From assembly GCF_003345255.1 (NCBI RefSeq), contig NZ_CP029331.1:62001-126000 (forward strand): DNA of 64,000 nt, written 5' to 3'. Position numbers and translations under genes: made by a program. The notes beneath the pieces were generated by a model. The model did not search any database. It saw only the letters and a program-made list of their open reading frames with translations, and had not been told where the DNA came from. Position 1 is the first letter of the stretch; the number at the start of each line of letters is the position of its first letter. Positions 1 to 10,974 of the stretch are shown here, piece after piece. This DNA comes from Pseudothauera hydrothermalis (lineage in GTDB: Bacteria > Pseudomonadota > Gammaproteobacteria > Burkholderiales > Rhodocyclaceae).

Positions 1-864
1 CCCCAAATGCACACGGTAATGGCTGCCGTCGGCCAGCAGCTGCAGACGGTTGGCCAGTCCGGACAGTTCGCGCTCGACTTGACCACGCAGGTTTTCGGCG
101 TTGCGCCGTGAGGCGAACACACCGAGCTGCAAAAAGACCTGTCCACCGTCGGCCCCTGCAGCGATGCGAGCCGGCAAAGTCAGCGCTGCCTCGGCCACCG
201 TCGCCGGTTCAGGTGCAGCCCGCACCTGCACGCCGCCGTCATCGTCCGGTACGATGAGCTCCACCTCCACATTGGCGTGGCCGGCGTTGATGTATCCCAA
301 GCGGTACGCCGCGGCGTAGGACAAATCGATGACACGGTCGCGCAAAAAGGGGCCACGGTCGTTGACCCGCACCACCACCGAACGGCCATTGGCAAGATTG
401 GTCACCCGCACATAGCTCGGGATCGGCAAGGTTGGATGCGCCGCGGTCATCGCATACATATCGTAGGGCTCGCCGCTCGAAGTGGGCTTGCCGTGAAAGC
501 GGCGGCCGTACCAGCTGGCCACGCCACGCTGGCGGAAGGGCTGGACCGAGGTCAGCGGCACGTATTCCTGGCCAAAAACGTAATACGGGCGGTTGGCAAA
601 GCGGTGCAGTGGCTCGACACGCGGGACCGCATCGGGCACACGGTCGAGGTCGGCCGGCGGGTTGTCCCCCGGGCCGTCGTCTTTGTAATAGCCGCCGCCC
701 CCAGATGAGCTGGCCTGGGGGCCGGGCTGGCGGCCGATGGTTGTGGTGTCCGGTGCACGGGGTGCGCTGCCGCAGGCGCTCAGGACGAGGCTGAGCGCAA
801 GAGCGGACAGCAGAGCGGCGGAGCGATGAGCGTGAAGGGCTGCAAAGTCGGTATTGAACAACAT
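1..864 (-). CDS. rlpA: Septal ring lytic transglycosylase RlpA (3' end beyond window)
   Basis: Outer-membrane lipoprotein of the RlpA family, which cleaves denuded (peptide-free) peptidoglycan strands. The start at 864 gives a signal sequence ending in a lipobox (LVLSAC, lipidated Cys31). A Gly/Pro/Asp-rich linker follows, then a double-psi beta-barrel domain with the family motifs GVASWYG, HGKPTSSGE and VNDRGPF (Asp is the expected catalytic acid). A SPOR domain begins just before the left edge (FLQLGVFASRRNAENL) and would bind denuded glycan at the septum. It lies 12 bases after rodA and closes the mre/mrd elongation operon. The C-terminus lies outside the window. Confidence 0.93.
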   Translation of the reverse strand, partial: MLFNTDFAALHAHRSAALLSALALSLVLSACGSAPRAPDTTTIGRQPGPQASSSGGGGYYKDDGPGDNPPADLDRVPDAVPRVEPLHRFANRPYYVFGQEYVPLTSVQPFRQRGVASWYGRRFHGKPTSSGEPYDMYAMTAAHPTLPIPSYVRVTNLANGRSVVVRVNDRGPFLRDRVIDLSYAAAYRLGYINAGHANVEVELIVPDDDGGVQVRAAPEPATVAEAALTLPARIAAGADGGQVFLQLGVFASRRNAENLRGQVERELSGLANRLQLLADGSHYRVHLG

Positions 865-876
865 CTTGGCGGCGGA

Positions 877-2022
877 TCAGTCGGCGGTACTCACCCGATG
901 GCGGTGGATGCTCATCAGGATACCCACGCCCAGGCATAGTGTCACCAAGGCGGTGCCGCCGTAGCTGATGAAGGGCAAGGGCACCCCCACCACCGGCAGA
1001 ATGCCGCTGACCATACCCATATTGACAAACGCATAGGTGAAGAAAATGGTGGTGATCGCGCCGGCCAAAAGCCGAGTGGCGAGCGAAGGGGCGCGCAAAG
1101 CGATCTGGTAGCCGCGCACCAGCAGCAGGATGTAGACGGCCAGCAGAGCAAGCGCGCCGGCAAAACCGAACTCTTCGGCCAGCACCGAGAAAATGAAATC
1201 GGTGTGGCGCTCGGGAATGAAGGCTAGATGCGTTTGTGTACCGTTCATCCAGCCTTTGCCGAAAACTCCGCCCGAGCCGATGGCGATGGTCGACTGGATG
1301 ATATGAAAACCTTTGCCGAGCGGATCGCGGGTGGGGTCTAGCAGGGTGCAGACTCGCTGTTTCTGGTATTCGCGCATGCCAAACCAATCGACCTCGGGCT
1401 GGCATAATTGGTCGCCAAAGGCCACGATGGCACCCATGCCGAGCACCCCGGCCAACACCGCGGGCACGATCAGCCGCCAGGGCAACCCGGCAAAGTAAAT
1501 TACATACAAGCCGGCGGCGGCCACCAGCAAACTGGTGCCCAGATCCGGCTGGGTGACGATCAAGCCCACCGGCACCGCCAGCAACACTCCGGCAACGATG
1601 AAGGTCTTGAGGTTGGCGACGCCCTCGCGTTGTTGAAAATACCAGGCCAGCATCAACGGCATGGCGATCTTCATCAGCTCCGATGGCTGGATGCGGGTAA
1701 CACCAAGGTCCAGCCAGCGTTGCGCGCCTTTGGAAATCTCACCGAATGCGGCCACCCCGATCAATAGCAGCACGCCGAGCAGATAAAGCGGCAGCGCCAA
1801 AGTCAATAAGCGCTGCGGCGGCAAGCGCGCCGCCGTCCACATCGCTGCCAACGCCACCGCGGCATTGACCAGCAGAGCCTGTTCGCGCTCGGGCGAAGCA
1901 GACATCATCAGCAGGTAGGAGGCTGCCAGCAGGGTGAGTACGATGACCAGCAGGACCGGGTCGAGCGGACGCACCAGGGCGCGGATCAGATTGGCGGGGT
2001 GGAAACGCTGCGCGGTCATCAT
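877..2022 (-). CDS. rodA: Rod shape-determining glycosyltransferase RodA (SEDS)
   Basis: Integral membrane peptidoglycan polymerase of the SEDS family (381 aa), partner of PBP2 in the elongasome. Hydrophobic segments recur along the whole length, as expected for about ten transmembrane helices. SEDS-type motifs are visible, including DLGTSLL, the extracellular GKGWMNGTQTHLAFIPERHTD stretch read as GKGW and PERHTD, and a C-terminal PLPFISYGG. The ATG at 2022 overlaps the mrdA stop by four bases, indicating translational coupling. A second in-frame ATG follows immediately at 2019. Confidence 0.95.
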   Translation of the reverse strand: MMTAQRFHPANLIRALVRPLDPVLLVIVLTLLAASYLLMMSASPEREQALLVNAAVALAAMWTAARLPPQRLLTLALPLYLLGVLLLIGVAAFGEISKGAQRWLDLGVTRIQPSELMKIAMPLMLAWYFQQREGVANLKTFIVAGVLLAVPVGLIVTQPDLGTSLLVAAAGLYVIYFAGLPWRLIVPAVLAGVLGMGAIVAFGDQLCQPEVDWFGMREYQKQRVCTLLDPTRDPLGKGFHIIQSTIAIGSGGVFGKGWMNGTQTHLAFIPERHTDFIFSVLAEEFGFAGALALLAVYILLLVRGYQIALRAPSLATRLLAGAITTIFFTYAFVNMGMVSGILPVVGVPLPFISYGGTALVTLCLGVGILMSIHRHRVSTAD

Positions 2023-3902
2023 TGGCTTTCAGCGCCAGCCGCATCCTCTGGCGCGGGTTGGTCCGGTTTGCGGCCGAGCAAGTAGTAATCGATGACCTGA
2101 CGCGCAATCGGCGCGGCTGACTGCGAACCGAAGCCGCCGTTTTCCACCAGCACGGCCAGCGCAATGGTCGGCGCCTCGGCTGGCGCAAAGGCGATGAACA
2201 GCGAGTGGTCGCGCAGCCGCTCGGCCACCTTGCCTTCCTCGTAGCGCTGGCCGCGCAAGGAGAACACTTGCGCGGTACCGGTCTTGCCGCCCACCTCGTA
2301 AGGCGCCCCGGCGAAGGCCCGCGCGCCGGTACCCGATTTGTTGACGTCGACCATCGCACGGCGTACCGCCGCCAGATGTTTCGGATCGAGTTTAATCTGG
2401 CGAATCGGCTCGGTCTCCACCGCGCGCCGGGTGCCGTTGCGTGCATCGACCACATGGCGGACCAGATGTGGGCGGAACACCCGCCCGCCGTTGGCCAGGG
2501 TCGCCACCGCATGGGCCAGTTGCAGCGGGGTGTAGGCGTTATAACCCTGACCGATACCCACCGAAATGGTCTCGCCGCCGTACCAGCGCTGCTGCTCGGG
2601 CTTACGAAAGCGCGCCCGCTTCCATTCCGGCGAAGGCAGCACGCCTTCGGCCTCGCCCGGCACATCGATGCCGGTGCGCTCACCAAACCCGAACTGGCGC
2701 ATGAACGATGCAATCGCGTCGATACCCAGGTCGTTGGCCAACTGATAGTAATAGGTGTTACTGGAAACCACGATGGATTGGTGCAAATCCACCGAGCCGC
2801 GTGCCTTGTGATCCATGAAGCGGTGACCGCCATAGATGAAATAGCCCGGATCGGGGACACGCTGCTCGATAGTGCGCTTGCCTGCGGCCAGCCCGGCCAA
2901 GGCCATGAAGGGCTTGAAGGTGGAACCGGGCGGATAGGCGGAATAGATCGCGCGGTTGAGCAAAGGCAGGTCGGGCGAATCATTGAGCGCCCGCCATTCA
3001 GCGGGGGAGATGCCGTCGACGAACGCATTGGGGTCGAAGGTGGGCATGGACACCAGCGCCAGCACTCCGCCGGTATCCGGTTCGATGGCCACCAGCGCCC
3101 CACGGCGTGCGCCAAAGGCACGTTCGGCCACCTGCTGCAGCTCGACATCCAGGGTCAGTTCCAGATCGTTGCCCGGCAAGGCCGGCTGACGGTGCAGCAA
3201 ACGCACCGCGCGGCCGCCCGCGTTGACTTCGACCTGCTCAAAGCCGGTGATGCCATGCAACTCGGCCTCGTAAGACAGTTCCAGGCCGGCTTTGCCGATA
3301 TGATCGGTGCCCCGGTAATTGGCGGTTTCGCCGCGCTCATCGATGCGTTGCAGGTCACGGTCGTTGATGCGGCCAATGTAGCCGATGACGTGCGAGGCCA
3401 CCGCCCCGAGCGGATAGTCGCGGAACAAGCGGGCCTGCACTTCCACGCCGGGAAAACGATAGCGTTCGGCGACAAAGCGCGCCACTTCGGTGTCGGTGAG
3501 CCGGGTGCGGATCGGCACGCTTTCAAAATTGCGGCTCTCTTCCAGGATTTTGCGGAAGCGGGCACGATCGCGCGGCTGGATGTCGATGATTGTCGACAAC
3601 GCGTCGATGGTTTCGTCCAGTCTGCGCACCTGCGAGGGATTGATCTCCAGCGTGTAAGCGGCGTAATTGCGCGCCAGCAGCTTACCGTTGCGGTCGACGA
3701 TGTTGCCGCGGTTGGGCACCACCGGCAGCAATGCGATGCGGTTATCCTCGGCGCGGGTGTGGAAATATTCGTGGCGCTCCACTTGCAAGTAGTAAAACCG
3801 TCCGGCCAGCAGCGCAAAGCAGCTCAGCACGAACACCAGCGCCACCCCCACCCGCCGGCGGAAGCGCAGCATTTCCTGGTCCGGGGAACGGAACTCGGTC
3901 AT
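2019..3902 (-). CDS. mrdA: Penicillin-binding protein 2 (peptidoglycan D,D-transpeptidase MrdA)
   Basis: Class B PBP (627 aa) that crosslinks peptidoglycan in the elongasome with RodA, anchored in the inner membrane by one N-terminal helix (about residues 17-40). The pedestal/dimerisation domain (NRGNIVDRNG) precedes a transpeptidase domain with all three active-site motifs: STFK (Ser327), SSN near residue 381 and KTGTAQ near the C-terminus. Length is normal for the family. It lies between mreD (12-base gap) and rodA (4-base overlap). Confidence 0.96.
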   Translation of the reverse strand: MTEFRSPDQEMLRFRRRVGVALVFVLSCFALLAGRFYYLQVERHEYFHTRAEDNRIALLPVVPNRGNIVDRNGKLLARNYAAYTLEINPSQVRRLDETIDALSTIIDIQPRDRARFRKILEESRNFESVPIRTRLTDTEVARFVAERYRFPGVEVQARLFRDYPLGAVASHVIGYIGRINDRDLQRIDERGETANYRGTDHIGKAGLELSYEAELHGITGFEQVEVNAGGRAVRLLHRQPALPGNDLELTLDVELQQVAERAFGARRGALVAIEPDTGGVLALVSMPTFDPNAFVDGISPAEWRALNDSPDLPLLNRAIYSAYPPGSTFKPFMALAGLAAGKRTIEQRVPDPGYFIYGGHRFMDHKARGSVDLHQSIVVSSNTYYYQLANDLGIDAIASFMRQFGFGERTGIDVPGEAEGVLPSPEWKRARFRKPEQQRWYGGETISVGIGQGYNAYTPLQLAHAVATLANGGRVFRPHLVRHVVDARNGTRRAVETEPIRQIKLDPKHLAAVRRAMVDVNKSGTGARAFAGAPYEVGGKTGTAQVFSLRGQRYEEGKVAERLRDHSLFIAFAPAEAPTIALAVLVENGGFGSQSAAPIARQVIDYYLLGRKPDQPAPEDAAGAESQ

Positions 3903-3914
3903 CGGCTGCAGCGT

Positions 3915-4436
3915 TCAGATCGGCCGGTTTTCATCGCGTTCGACCGGTTGATACTGCGGCAGCAGCAACAAAAAGGTAAGCGGCCACCACAACAGCGCAG
4001 CGCTGAAACTGGCGGCGAAATACCACCAGCCGGGAAACTCCGCACCGGCCAGCAGGCGTACCAGCACCATCAACAACTGCGCCAACAGCAGCACCGGCAG
4101 CACATGTAGGGCCTGTTCGAGCGGCGAAAACCACAGCACCCGGCGCGACAGTCCGGCCGCCAGATGGGCCAGCACCACATAGGCCAATGCGTGCTGGCCC
4201 ATCGCCGCGCCCAGACCGATATCCACCAGCAGGCCCAGCACGAAGGCGGTGCCCATGCCCACCTTGAGCGGTTCGCGGATGCACCAGAAGGCCAGCACCA
4301 AAGCCACCCAGTCGGGCACGCCCGGCAGGCGCCCGGTGGGTATGTAGCGCAGGCCGAGGGCCACGATCAGGCTGAGCCACACAAACCATAGCTTGACCGG
4401 CAGCAGGATGCGGCTGGAACGGTTGGTCGGCTGCAT
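3915..4436 (-). CDS. mreD: Rod shape-determining protein MreD
   Basis: Small integral membrane protein of the elongasome (173 aa) with about five to six hydrophobic helices and little soluble sequence, as in the MreD family. The family is poorly conserved, so the call leans on the hydropathy pattern and on position: its start overlaps the mreC stop (TGATG arrangement) and mrdA follows 12 bases on. Confidence 0.9.
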   Translation of the reverse strand: MQPTNRSSRILLPVKLWFVWLSLIVALGLRYIPTGRLPGVPDWVALVLAFWCIREPLKVGMGTAFVLGLLVDIGLGAAMGQHALAYVVLAHLAAGLSRRVLWFSPLEQALHVLPVLLLAQLLMVLVRLLAGAEFPGWWYFAASFSAALLWWPLTFLLLLPQYQPVERDENRPI

Positions 4437-5332
4437 CAGCGCCCCCCCGGTGGATCGACGGCGTCCTGTTCGCTGGGCCGCGGCGGGGGCGCTTCGGCGC
4501 GCCCGACCACCAGCACCTGAATGCTGCGCTCCACCCCGGCAGCCGGTTCGCAGGCGATGCTGAAAAAGCCCTGACCCGAACCATCACGCTCCACATGCAA
4601 CACCGTGGCCACCGGCAGGCCGGCGGGAAACACGCCATCCAGGCCGGAGGTTACCAGCACATCGCCCGGCAACACGTCGGCGCCGGCCAGCACATAGCGC
4701 ATTTCCAGTTGCCCCTGCCCGGTGCCAAACAACACCCCGCGCAGGCCGTTACGGACCACTTCCACGGCAATCGCCTGGTTTTTGTCAGTCAGCAAAGTGA
4801 CTTCGGCCTGCGCCGGATAAACCCGGGTGACCTGGCCGATCACGCCGTGCGCATCGACCACCGGAAAACCGGCCTTTACACCGTGTTGCGCGCCACGGTC
4901 AAGGATGACCTTGCGGGCAAACGGATCCGGCGCGTCGTAGAGGATTTCCGCACTGACACTGGTCAACGGCAGCCTTCTGGACATCTCGAGCAGGCCGCGT
5001 AGCGCCTCGTTTTCGCGCTGCAAGTGCTCGAAACGCAGCAGTGACTGCGCCGCATCGAGCAGCTCGCGCCGCAGCGCGGCGTTTTCTTTCTGCACTTCGA
5101 CCAGGGTGGCGAAATATCGCGAGGCATTGCGCACCACATCGGCGGGTGCGGCTGCCGCCCGCTGCAAGGGGTAGGTAACCACCGAAATGGCCTGACGCAA
5201 CACGTCCAGATAGCGATATTTGATGTCTGCCACCAGCATCGCCAGACAGATGGAGACGAACAGGATCAGACGAACCAGCGGCGAAGGCCCGCGCCGGAAA
5301 ATCGGGGGCGCCTGATGACCGACCAGGGACAT
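4436..5332 (-). CDS. mreC: Rod shape-determining protein MreC
   Basis: Bitopic inner-membrane scaffold (298 aa) linking MreB to PBP2 and RodA. It has one N-terminal transmembrane helix (about residues 19-37), then a coiled coil rich in Leu/Glu/Arg (about residues 75-112), then the periplasmic beta-barrel domain. The family motif of the barrel is visible as DRGAQHGVKAGFPVV, followed by GVIGQV. It lies 64 bases after mreB and is coupled to mreD. Confidence 0.94.
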   Translation of the reverse strand: MSLVGHQAPPIFRRGPSPLVRLILFVSICLAMLVADIKYRYLDVLRQAISVVTYPLQRAAAAPADVVRNASRYFATLVEVQKENAALRRELLDAAQSLLRFEHLQRENEALRGLLEMSRRLPLTSVSAEILYDAPDPFARKVILDRGAQHGVKAGFPVVDAHGVIGQVTRVYPAQAEVTLLTDKNQAIAVEVVRNGLRGVLFGTGQGQLEMRYVLAGADVLPGDVLVTSGLDGVFPAGLPVATVLHVERDGSGQGFFSIACEPAAGVERSIQVLVVGRAEAPPPRPSEQDAVDPPGGR

Positions 5333-5396
5333 GTTTTGCGTCCGGATTGCGACGACGCCAATGCACTAGCCGACCGCCGCGGGCTGAGCCAGTGCT

Positions 5397-6476
<1,080 letters not shown>

Positions 6477-6613
6477 TTATGCGGCGACGTGGGTTTGCGC
6501 GCAGGCCGGCAACGTCGGGCTAACCCACCGATCCGAGGCGACGGCATAAAGGCCAGTCGCCGGCTCGCCTGACCGGACAAGCCGCGAACAAGCCGCCCAG
6601 CGGGCCTGAAGGC

Positions 6614-6653
6614 GGTTATGATAACCTACAAACCTTTTTAGCTTCAGTAGGTT
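6614..6653. promoter_or_regulatory. Overlapping palindromes in the mreB/gatC divergent promoter region
   Basis: A 13-base perfect palindrome (GGTTATGATAACC, 6614-6626) overlaps a second inverted repeat (AACCTAC at 6623-6629 and GTAGGTT at 6647-6653, 17-base spacer). TATGAT at 6617-6622 could be a -10 box for gatC. No good -35 is seen. The gatC ATG at 6664 has no strong ribosome binding site, only TAGG about 12 bases upstream. A regulator-binding role is an inference. Confidence 0.4.
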
Positions 6654-6663
6654 TTGTTTCCTC

Positions 6664-6951
6664 ATGTCGCTATCTCTCGAACAGGTCCGGCGAATCGCGC
6701 AGCTTGCGCGAATCGAACTCACCGATGCCGAGGCCACGGCCACCTTGGCCAAGCTCAACGGCATTTTCGGCCTCATCGAACAGATGCAGGCGGTCGACAC
6801 CACCGGTGTGGAGCCGATGAGTCATCCGCAGGATGTCGCCGCCCGGCTGCGCGACGATGCGGTCACCGAACCCGACCGCCGTGAAGCCTTCCAAAGTATC
6901 GCGCCACTGACCGAAAACGGTCTTTACCTGGTGCCCAAAGTCATCGAATAA
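6664..6951 (+). CDS. gatC: Asp-tRNA(Asn)/Glu-tRNA(Gln) amidotransferase subunit C
   Basis: Small subunit (95 aa) that stabilises the GatAB complex, which amidates misacylated Asp-tRNA(Asn) or Glu-tRNA(Gln). The N-terminus shows the family pattern [16 protein letters not shown] and the C-terminus ends LYLVPKVIE. It is first in gatCAB, 43 bases before gatA. Confidence 0.97.
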   Translation: MSLSLEQVRRIAQLARIELTDAEATATLAKLNGIFGLIEQMQAVDTTGVEPMSHPQDVAARLRDDAVTEPDRREAFQSIAPLTENGLYLVPKVIE

Positions 6952-6994
6952 GCCCGCCTTAGGTGCCCCCGTCCGCCCCGAGCTGCATTCCCGC

Positions 6995-8452
6995 ATGATC
7001 AACGCCTCGCTTTCCGAACTGCGCCGCGCGCTCGATACGCGCCGCATCTCCGCGGTCGAACTGGCCACGCTGTTTCTGGACCGTATCGATTCCGCCAACC
7101 CTCAACTCAACGCTTTCATCACGGTCGACCGCGACCGCGCGCTGGCCGCCGCCCGCCAGGCCGATGCGCGCATCGCCGCGGGCTCGGCCGGCCCGCTCAC
7201 TGGCATTCCGCTCGCGCACAAGGATGTGTTCTGCACCGAAGGCGTGCTCACCTCCTGCGGCTCGAAGATGCTGGCCAACTTCATCAGCCCCTACGACGCC
7301 CACATCGTCGCCCTGCTCAAGGCCGCTGGCGCGGTCATGCTGGGCAAGACCAACATGGACGAATTCGCCATGGGGTCGAGCAATGAAAACTCGTACTTCG
7401 GTCCGGCCCGCAACCCCTGGCATACCGACCGCGTGCCGGGCGGCTCCTCCGGCGGTTCGGCTGCGGCCGTGGCTGCGCGCCTGGTACCGATCGCCACCGG
7501 CAGCGACACCGGCGGTTCGGTGCGCCAGCCCGCCGCACTCACCGGGGTGACTGGGATCAAACCCACTTACGGGGTGTGCTCGCGTTATGGCATGGTGGCC
7601 TACGCCTCGTCGCTCGATCAGGCCGGCGCCTTTGGCGCCAGCGCAGCCGATTGTGCGACGCTGCTCAGCGCAATGGCCGGCTTCGACCCGCGCGACGCCA
7701 CCAGCCTGGAACGCCCGAGCGAAGACTACTGCCGCGATTTGGACCGGCCGCTGACCGGGCTCACCATCGGCCTGCCCAGGGAATTCTTCGGCCCCGGCAT
7801 GGCCGACGATGTGCGCGCCGCGGTGGATGCCGCGCTGGCCGAATACCGCAAGCTCGGCGCGGTGACCGTCGAGATCAGCCTGCCCAACGCCCACTTGGCC
7901 ATTCCCGCTTACTACGTGATCGCCCCGGCGGAAGCCTCCAGCAACCTGTCGCGCTTTGACGGCGTGCGCTACGGCTACCGTGCTGCCGACTACGGCGATC
8001 TCACCGACATGTACCAAAAGAGCCGCGCCCAGGGCTTTGGCGCCGAAGTCAAGCGCCGTATTCTGGTCGGCACTTATGTGCTCTCCCACGGCTATTACGA
8101 CGCCTACTACCTCAAGGCACAACAGTTGCGCCGCCTGATCGCCGAAGACTTCCGCGCCGCATTCACCCAATGCCACCTGATCGCCGGCCCCACCAGTCCG
8201 ACCACCGCCTGGGCGATCGGTGAAAAATGCGACGATCCGGTGCAGATGTACCTGTCGGACATCTACACCATTGCGGTAAACCTTGCCGGCCTGCCGGGCC
8301 TGTCCCATCCGGCCGGCTTTGGTGCCGACGGGCTGCCGGTAGGGCTGCAACTGATTGGCAATTATTTTGCCGAGCATCGCCTGCTCAATGCCGCGCACCG
8401 TTTCCAGCAGGCCACCGACTGGCACAACCGTCGCCCGCCGGCCTTTGCCTGA
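6995..8452 (+). CDS. gatA: Asp-tRNA(Asn)/Glu-tRNA(Gln) amidotransferase subunit A
   Basis: Amidase-signature glutaminase subunit (485 aa) that releases ammonia from glutamine for GatB. The Ser-cisSer-Lys triad is recognisable: the lysine in [11 protein letters not shown], the cis-serine in the glycine/serine-rich [14 protein letters not shown] and the nucleophile in [12 protein letters not shown]. Length is normal. gatB follows 25 bases after the stop. Confidence 0.98.
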   Translation: MINASLSELRRALDTRRISAVELATLFLDRIDSANPQLNAFITVDRDRALAAARQADARIAAGSAGPLTGIPLAHKDVFCTEGVLTSCGSKMLANFISPYDAHIVALLKAAGAVMLGKTNMDEFAMGSSNENSYFGPARNPWHTDRVPGGSSGGSAAAVAARLVPIATGSDTGGSVRQPAALTGVTGIKPTYGVCSRYGMVAYASSLDQAGAFGASAADCATLLSAMAGFDPRDATSLERPSEDYCRDLDRPLTGLTIGLPREFFGPGMADDVRAAVDAALAEYRKLGAVTVEISLPNAHLAIPAYYVIAPAEASSNLSRFDGVRYGYRAADYGDLTDMYQKSRAQGFGAEVKRRILVGTYVLSHGYYDAYYLKAQQLRRLIAEDFRAAFTQCHLIAGPTSPTTAWAIGEKCDDPVQMYLSDIYTIAVNLAGLPGLSHPAGFGADGLPVGLQLIGNYFAEHRLLNAAHRFQQATDWHNRRPPAFA

Positions 8453-8477
8453 GCGTTTTCATCGGATCGTCCGCATC

Positions 8478-9947
8478 ATGTCCAGACAAGATTGGGAAGT
8501 CGTCATCGGGTTGGAAATCCACGCCCAGCTCAATACCGTGAGCAAAATTTTCTCCGGTGCCAGCACCGCCTTCGGGGCCGAGCCCAACCGCCAGGCCAGC
8601 GCGGTGGACATTGCACTGCCCGGCGTGCTGCCGGTACTCAACCGCGGCGCGGTGGAACGGGCGATTCGCTTCGGTTTGGCCATCGGCGCCACGGTGGCGC
8701 CCAAGAGCGTGTTCGCACGCAAAAACTACTTCTACCCGGATCTGCCCAAGGGCTACCAGATCAGTCAGTTTGAACGGCCGGTGGTGCAGGGCGGCGCAAT
8801 CGTCATCCGGGTCGGTGAGGGCGACAAGGCGTATGAAAAAACCATCCGAATCACCCGTGCCCACCTGGAGGAAGATGCAGGCAAGAGCCTGCACGAAGAC
8901 TTCCACGGCATGAGCGGCATCGATCTGAACCGCGCCGGTACCCCGCTATTGGAGATCGTCTCCGAGCCGGACATGCGCTCCGCGGCCGAAGCCGTGGCCT
9001 ATGCGCGCGCGCTGCATGCGCTGGTGCGCTGGATCGACATTTGCGATGGCAACATGCAGGAAGGCTCGTTTCGCTGTGACGCCAACGTCTCGGTGCGCCG
9101 CCCGGGCGGCCCGTTGGGCACTCGGCGCGAGATCAAGAACCTCAACTCCTTCCGCTTTTTGCAGCAGGCCATCGACTACGAGGTGCGCTGGCAGATCGAC
9201 ACTTTGGAAGACGGCGGCAGCATCGAACAGGCCACCGTGCTGTTCGACCCGGACAGCGGCGAAACCCGCATGATGCGCAGCAAAGAAGACGCGCACGACT
9301 ATCGCTATTTCCCCGACCCCGATCTGCTGCCGCTTATCATTTCGCCCGAGTGGATCGAGCGCGTCGCCAGCGAAATGCCGGAATTGCCGGGCGCCCTGAA
9401 GGCGCGCCTGATCGATGAACTAGGTCTTTCGGCCTACGATGCCACTATGCTTACCGCCAGCAAGGAAATGGCCGACTACTTCCTGGCCACGGTGCAGGCG
9501 GCTGGCCGGGAGCTGGCCAAGCCCTGCGCCAACTGGGTGATGGGCGACCTGACCGCGCATCTGAACAAAGCGGGGCTGGAACCGACCGCCTCGCCGGTGT
9601 CGCCCGTCCAGCTGGCCGGCCTGGTGCGCCGCATTGCCGACCGCACCATCTCCAACAACATCGGCAAAAAAGTGTTCGAAGCGCTGTGGAACGGCGAAGG
9701 CGGCAGCGGGGCCGATGCCGCCGACCGCATCATCGACGCCCAGGGCCTCAAGCAGGTCACCGACAGCGGTGCCATCGAAGCCATCGTCGACCAGGTGCTG
9801 GCTGCCAACCCGAAATCGGTGGAAGAATTCCGTGCCGGCAAGGAAAAAGCCTTCAACGCCCTGGTCGGCCAGGTCATGAAAGCCAGCCGCGGCAAAGCCA
9901 ACCCGGCCCAGGTCAACGACATTCTGCGCGCCAAACTGAGCGTTTGA
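8478..9947 (+). CDS. gatB: Asp-tRNA(Asn)/Glu-tRNA(Gln) amidotransferase subunit B
   Basis: Kinase/transamidase subunit (489 aa) that phosphorylates the misacylated aminoacyl-tRNA and transfers ammonia to it. The start at 8478 gives the canonical N-terminus [17 protein letters not shown]; longer readings run into gatA and are not GatB-like. Typical motifs follow: [25 protein letters not shown] and [10 protein letters not shown]. The C-terminal YqeY-like tail ends [17 protein letters not shown]. Confidence 0.97.
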   Translation: MSRQDWEVVIGLEIHAQLNTVSKIFSGASTAFGAEPNRQASAVDIALPGVLPVLNRGAVERAIRFGLAIGATVAPKSVFARKNYFYPDLPKGYQISQFERPVVQGGAIVIRVGEGDKAYEKTIRITRAHLEEDAGKSLHEDFHGMSGIDLNRAGTPLLEIVSEPDMRSAAEAVAYARALHALVRWIDICDGNMQEGSFRCDANVSVRRPGGPLGTRREIKNLNSFRFLQQAIDYEVRWQIDTLEDGGSIEQATVLFDPDSGETRMMRSKEDAHDYRYFPDPDLLPLIISPEWIERVASEMPELPGALKARLIDELGLSAYDATMLTASKEMADYFLATVQAAGRELAKPCANWVMGDLTAHLNKAGLEPTASPVSPVQLAGLVRRIADRTISNNIGKKVFEALWNGEGGSGADAADRIIDAQGLKQVTDSGAIEAIVDQVLAANPKSVEEFRAGKEKAFNALVGQVMKASRGKANPAQVNDILRAKLSV

Positions 9948-9981
9948 CCCGGAGCGCGGCCATGAGCCGGTGAGCGGCCGG

Positions 9982-10962
9982 TCAACGTCGTGCGGCGGGC
10001 CCCTTTTCGTCCTCGTCACCGACGCCGTTCGTGCTGGCGGCAAACGCCCACAAATGCGCGGCGACCAACGCTCGCCACGGCGAAAAAGCGGCCAGCCACC
10101 GACCGGTGGCATCGGGCCCCGGCGGCTGCTTCATACCCAACAGACGCTGCAGCGCGCGACGCACCGCCAGATCGCCATGCAGCGAGCCGTCCAAATGGCC
10201 AAAACCGCGTAGCAACGCGTAATCGACGGTCCACGGGCCAATGCCGCGCAGCGCGAGCAGATTGGTACGGATGTCATCGGCCGGGGTGGCAGTGGCCAGC
10301 CAATGGTCCAACGGCAACGCCCCCGCTTCCACCGCTTGGGCTAGCGTTCGCAGCGTCTCGGCCTTGCTGCGCGACAAACCGGCCGCACGCAGCGCGTCGG
10401 TATCCAGCGCAGCCAGCCGGCGTTCGTCCGGATAACAGTACAGCCCGCTGCTATGCCGTATCCCGGCTGCACGGATCAGCCGCGCACGCACCGCCACCGC
10501 GGCGCGCACGCTGATCTGCTGTCCGATGACCGCCCAGCTCAGCGCTTCGAAGGGGGTGGCCGCTTGCGGCACGCGCAAACCCGACTGCGCGGCGATCAAC
10601 GCACCAAGCGCCGGGTGGTGGCGATGGCAGCGCTCGAAGGCCGCCACCGCTTGGTCCAGACCCAACATCCGGCGCACCATGGCCACCAGCGCGGCCGACT
10701 CGTCGGCCTCGGCCGCGCCATCGACCGTCAGCTTGGCCACCGCATGGTCTGTCCGAAATAAAACGGACAGTACCGCCGGGCGCCCACGCCAGACCAGACC
10801 TTTGCACAGACTGTCCGCACCGGTGCATTCCGCGGTTTGCAGCGGATCGCGCCCATGCAGGGCGAGCACGTCGGCCGGGCGGAAGCCCGCCGGCAGGGCT
10901 AGGCGCACAGCCAGTGTGCCGCTGCGCGGTGTGCGACGATCGGGGCAAGGGCATGCAATCAT
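9982..10962 (-). CDS. DNA-3-methyladenine glycosylase II (AlkA-like, HhH-GPD)
   Basis: Base-excision-repair glycosylase (326 aa) expected to remove alkylated purines. The N-terminal half has the AlkA_N-like fold character (LALPAGFRPADVLALHGRD). The C-terminal half carries the helix-hairpin-helix (LLALRGIGPWTVDYALLRG) and the GPD-loop aspartate in LHGDLAVRRAL. It is convergent with gatB, 34 bases away. Substrate range cannot be read from sequence. A separate AraC/methyltransferase (Ada) domain is absent. Confidence 0.85.
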   Translation of the reverse strand: MIACPCPDRRTPRSGTLAVRLALPAGFRPADVLALHGRDPLQTAECTGADSLCKGLVWRGRPAVLSVLFRTDHAVAKLTVDGAAEADESAALVAMVRRMLGLDQAVAAFERCHRHHPALGALIAAQSGLRVPQAATPFEALSWAVIGQQISVRAAVAVRARLIRAAGIRHSSGLYCYPDERRLAALDTDALRAAGLSRSKAETLRTLAQAVEAGALPLDHWLATATPADDIRTNLLALRGIGPWTVDYALLRGFGHLDGSLHGDLAVRRALQRLLGMKQPPGPDATGRWLAAFSPWRALVAAHLWAFAASTNGVGDEDEKGPAARR

Positions 10963-10974
10963 GCGGCACGCCGA

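Noticed and set aside
2205..4109. A 634-codon open frame opposite mrdA and mreD
   Set aside because: Antisense shadow of well-recognised genes; no ribosome site, no domains.
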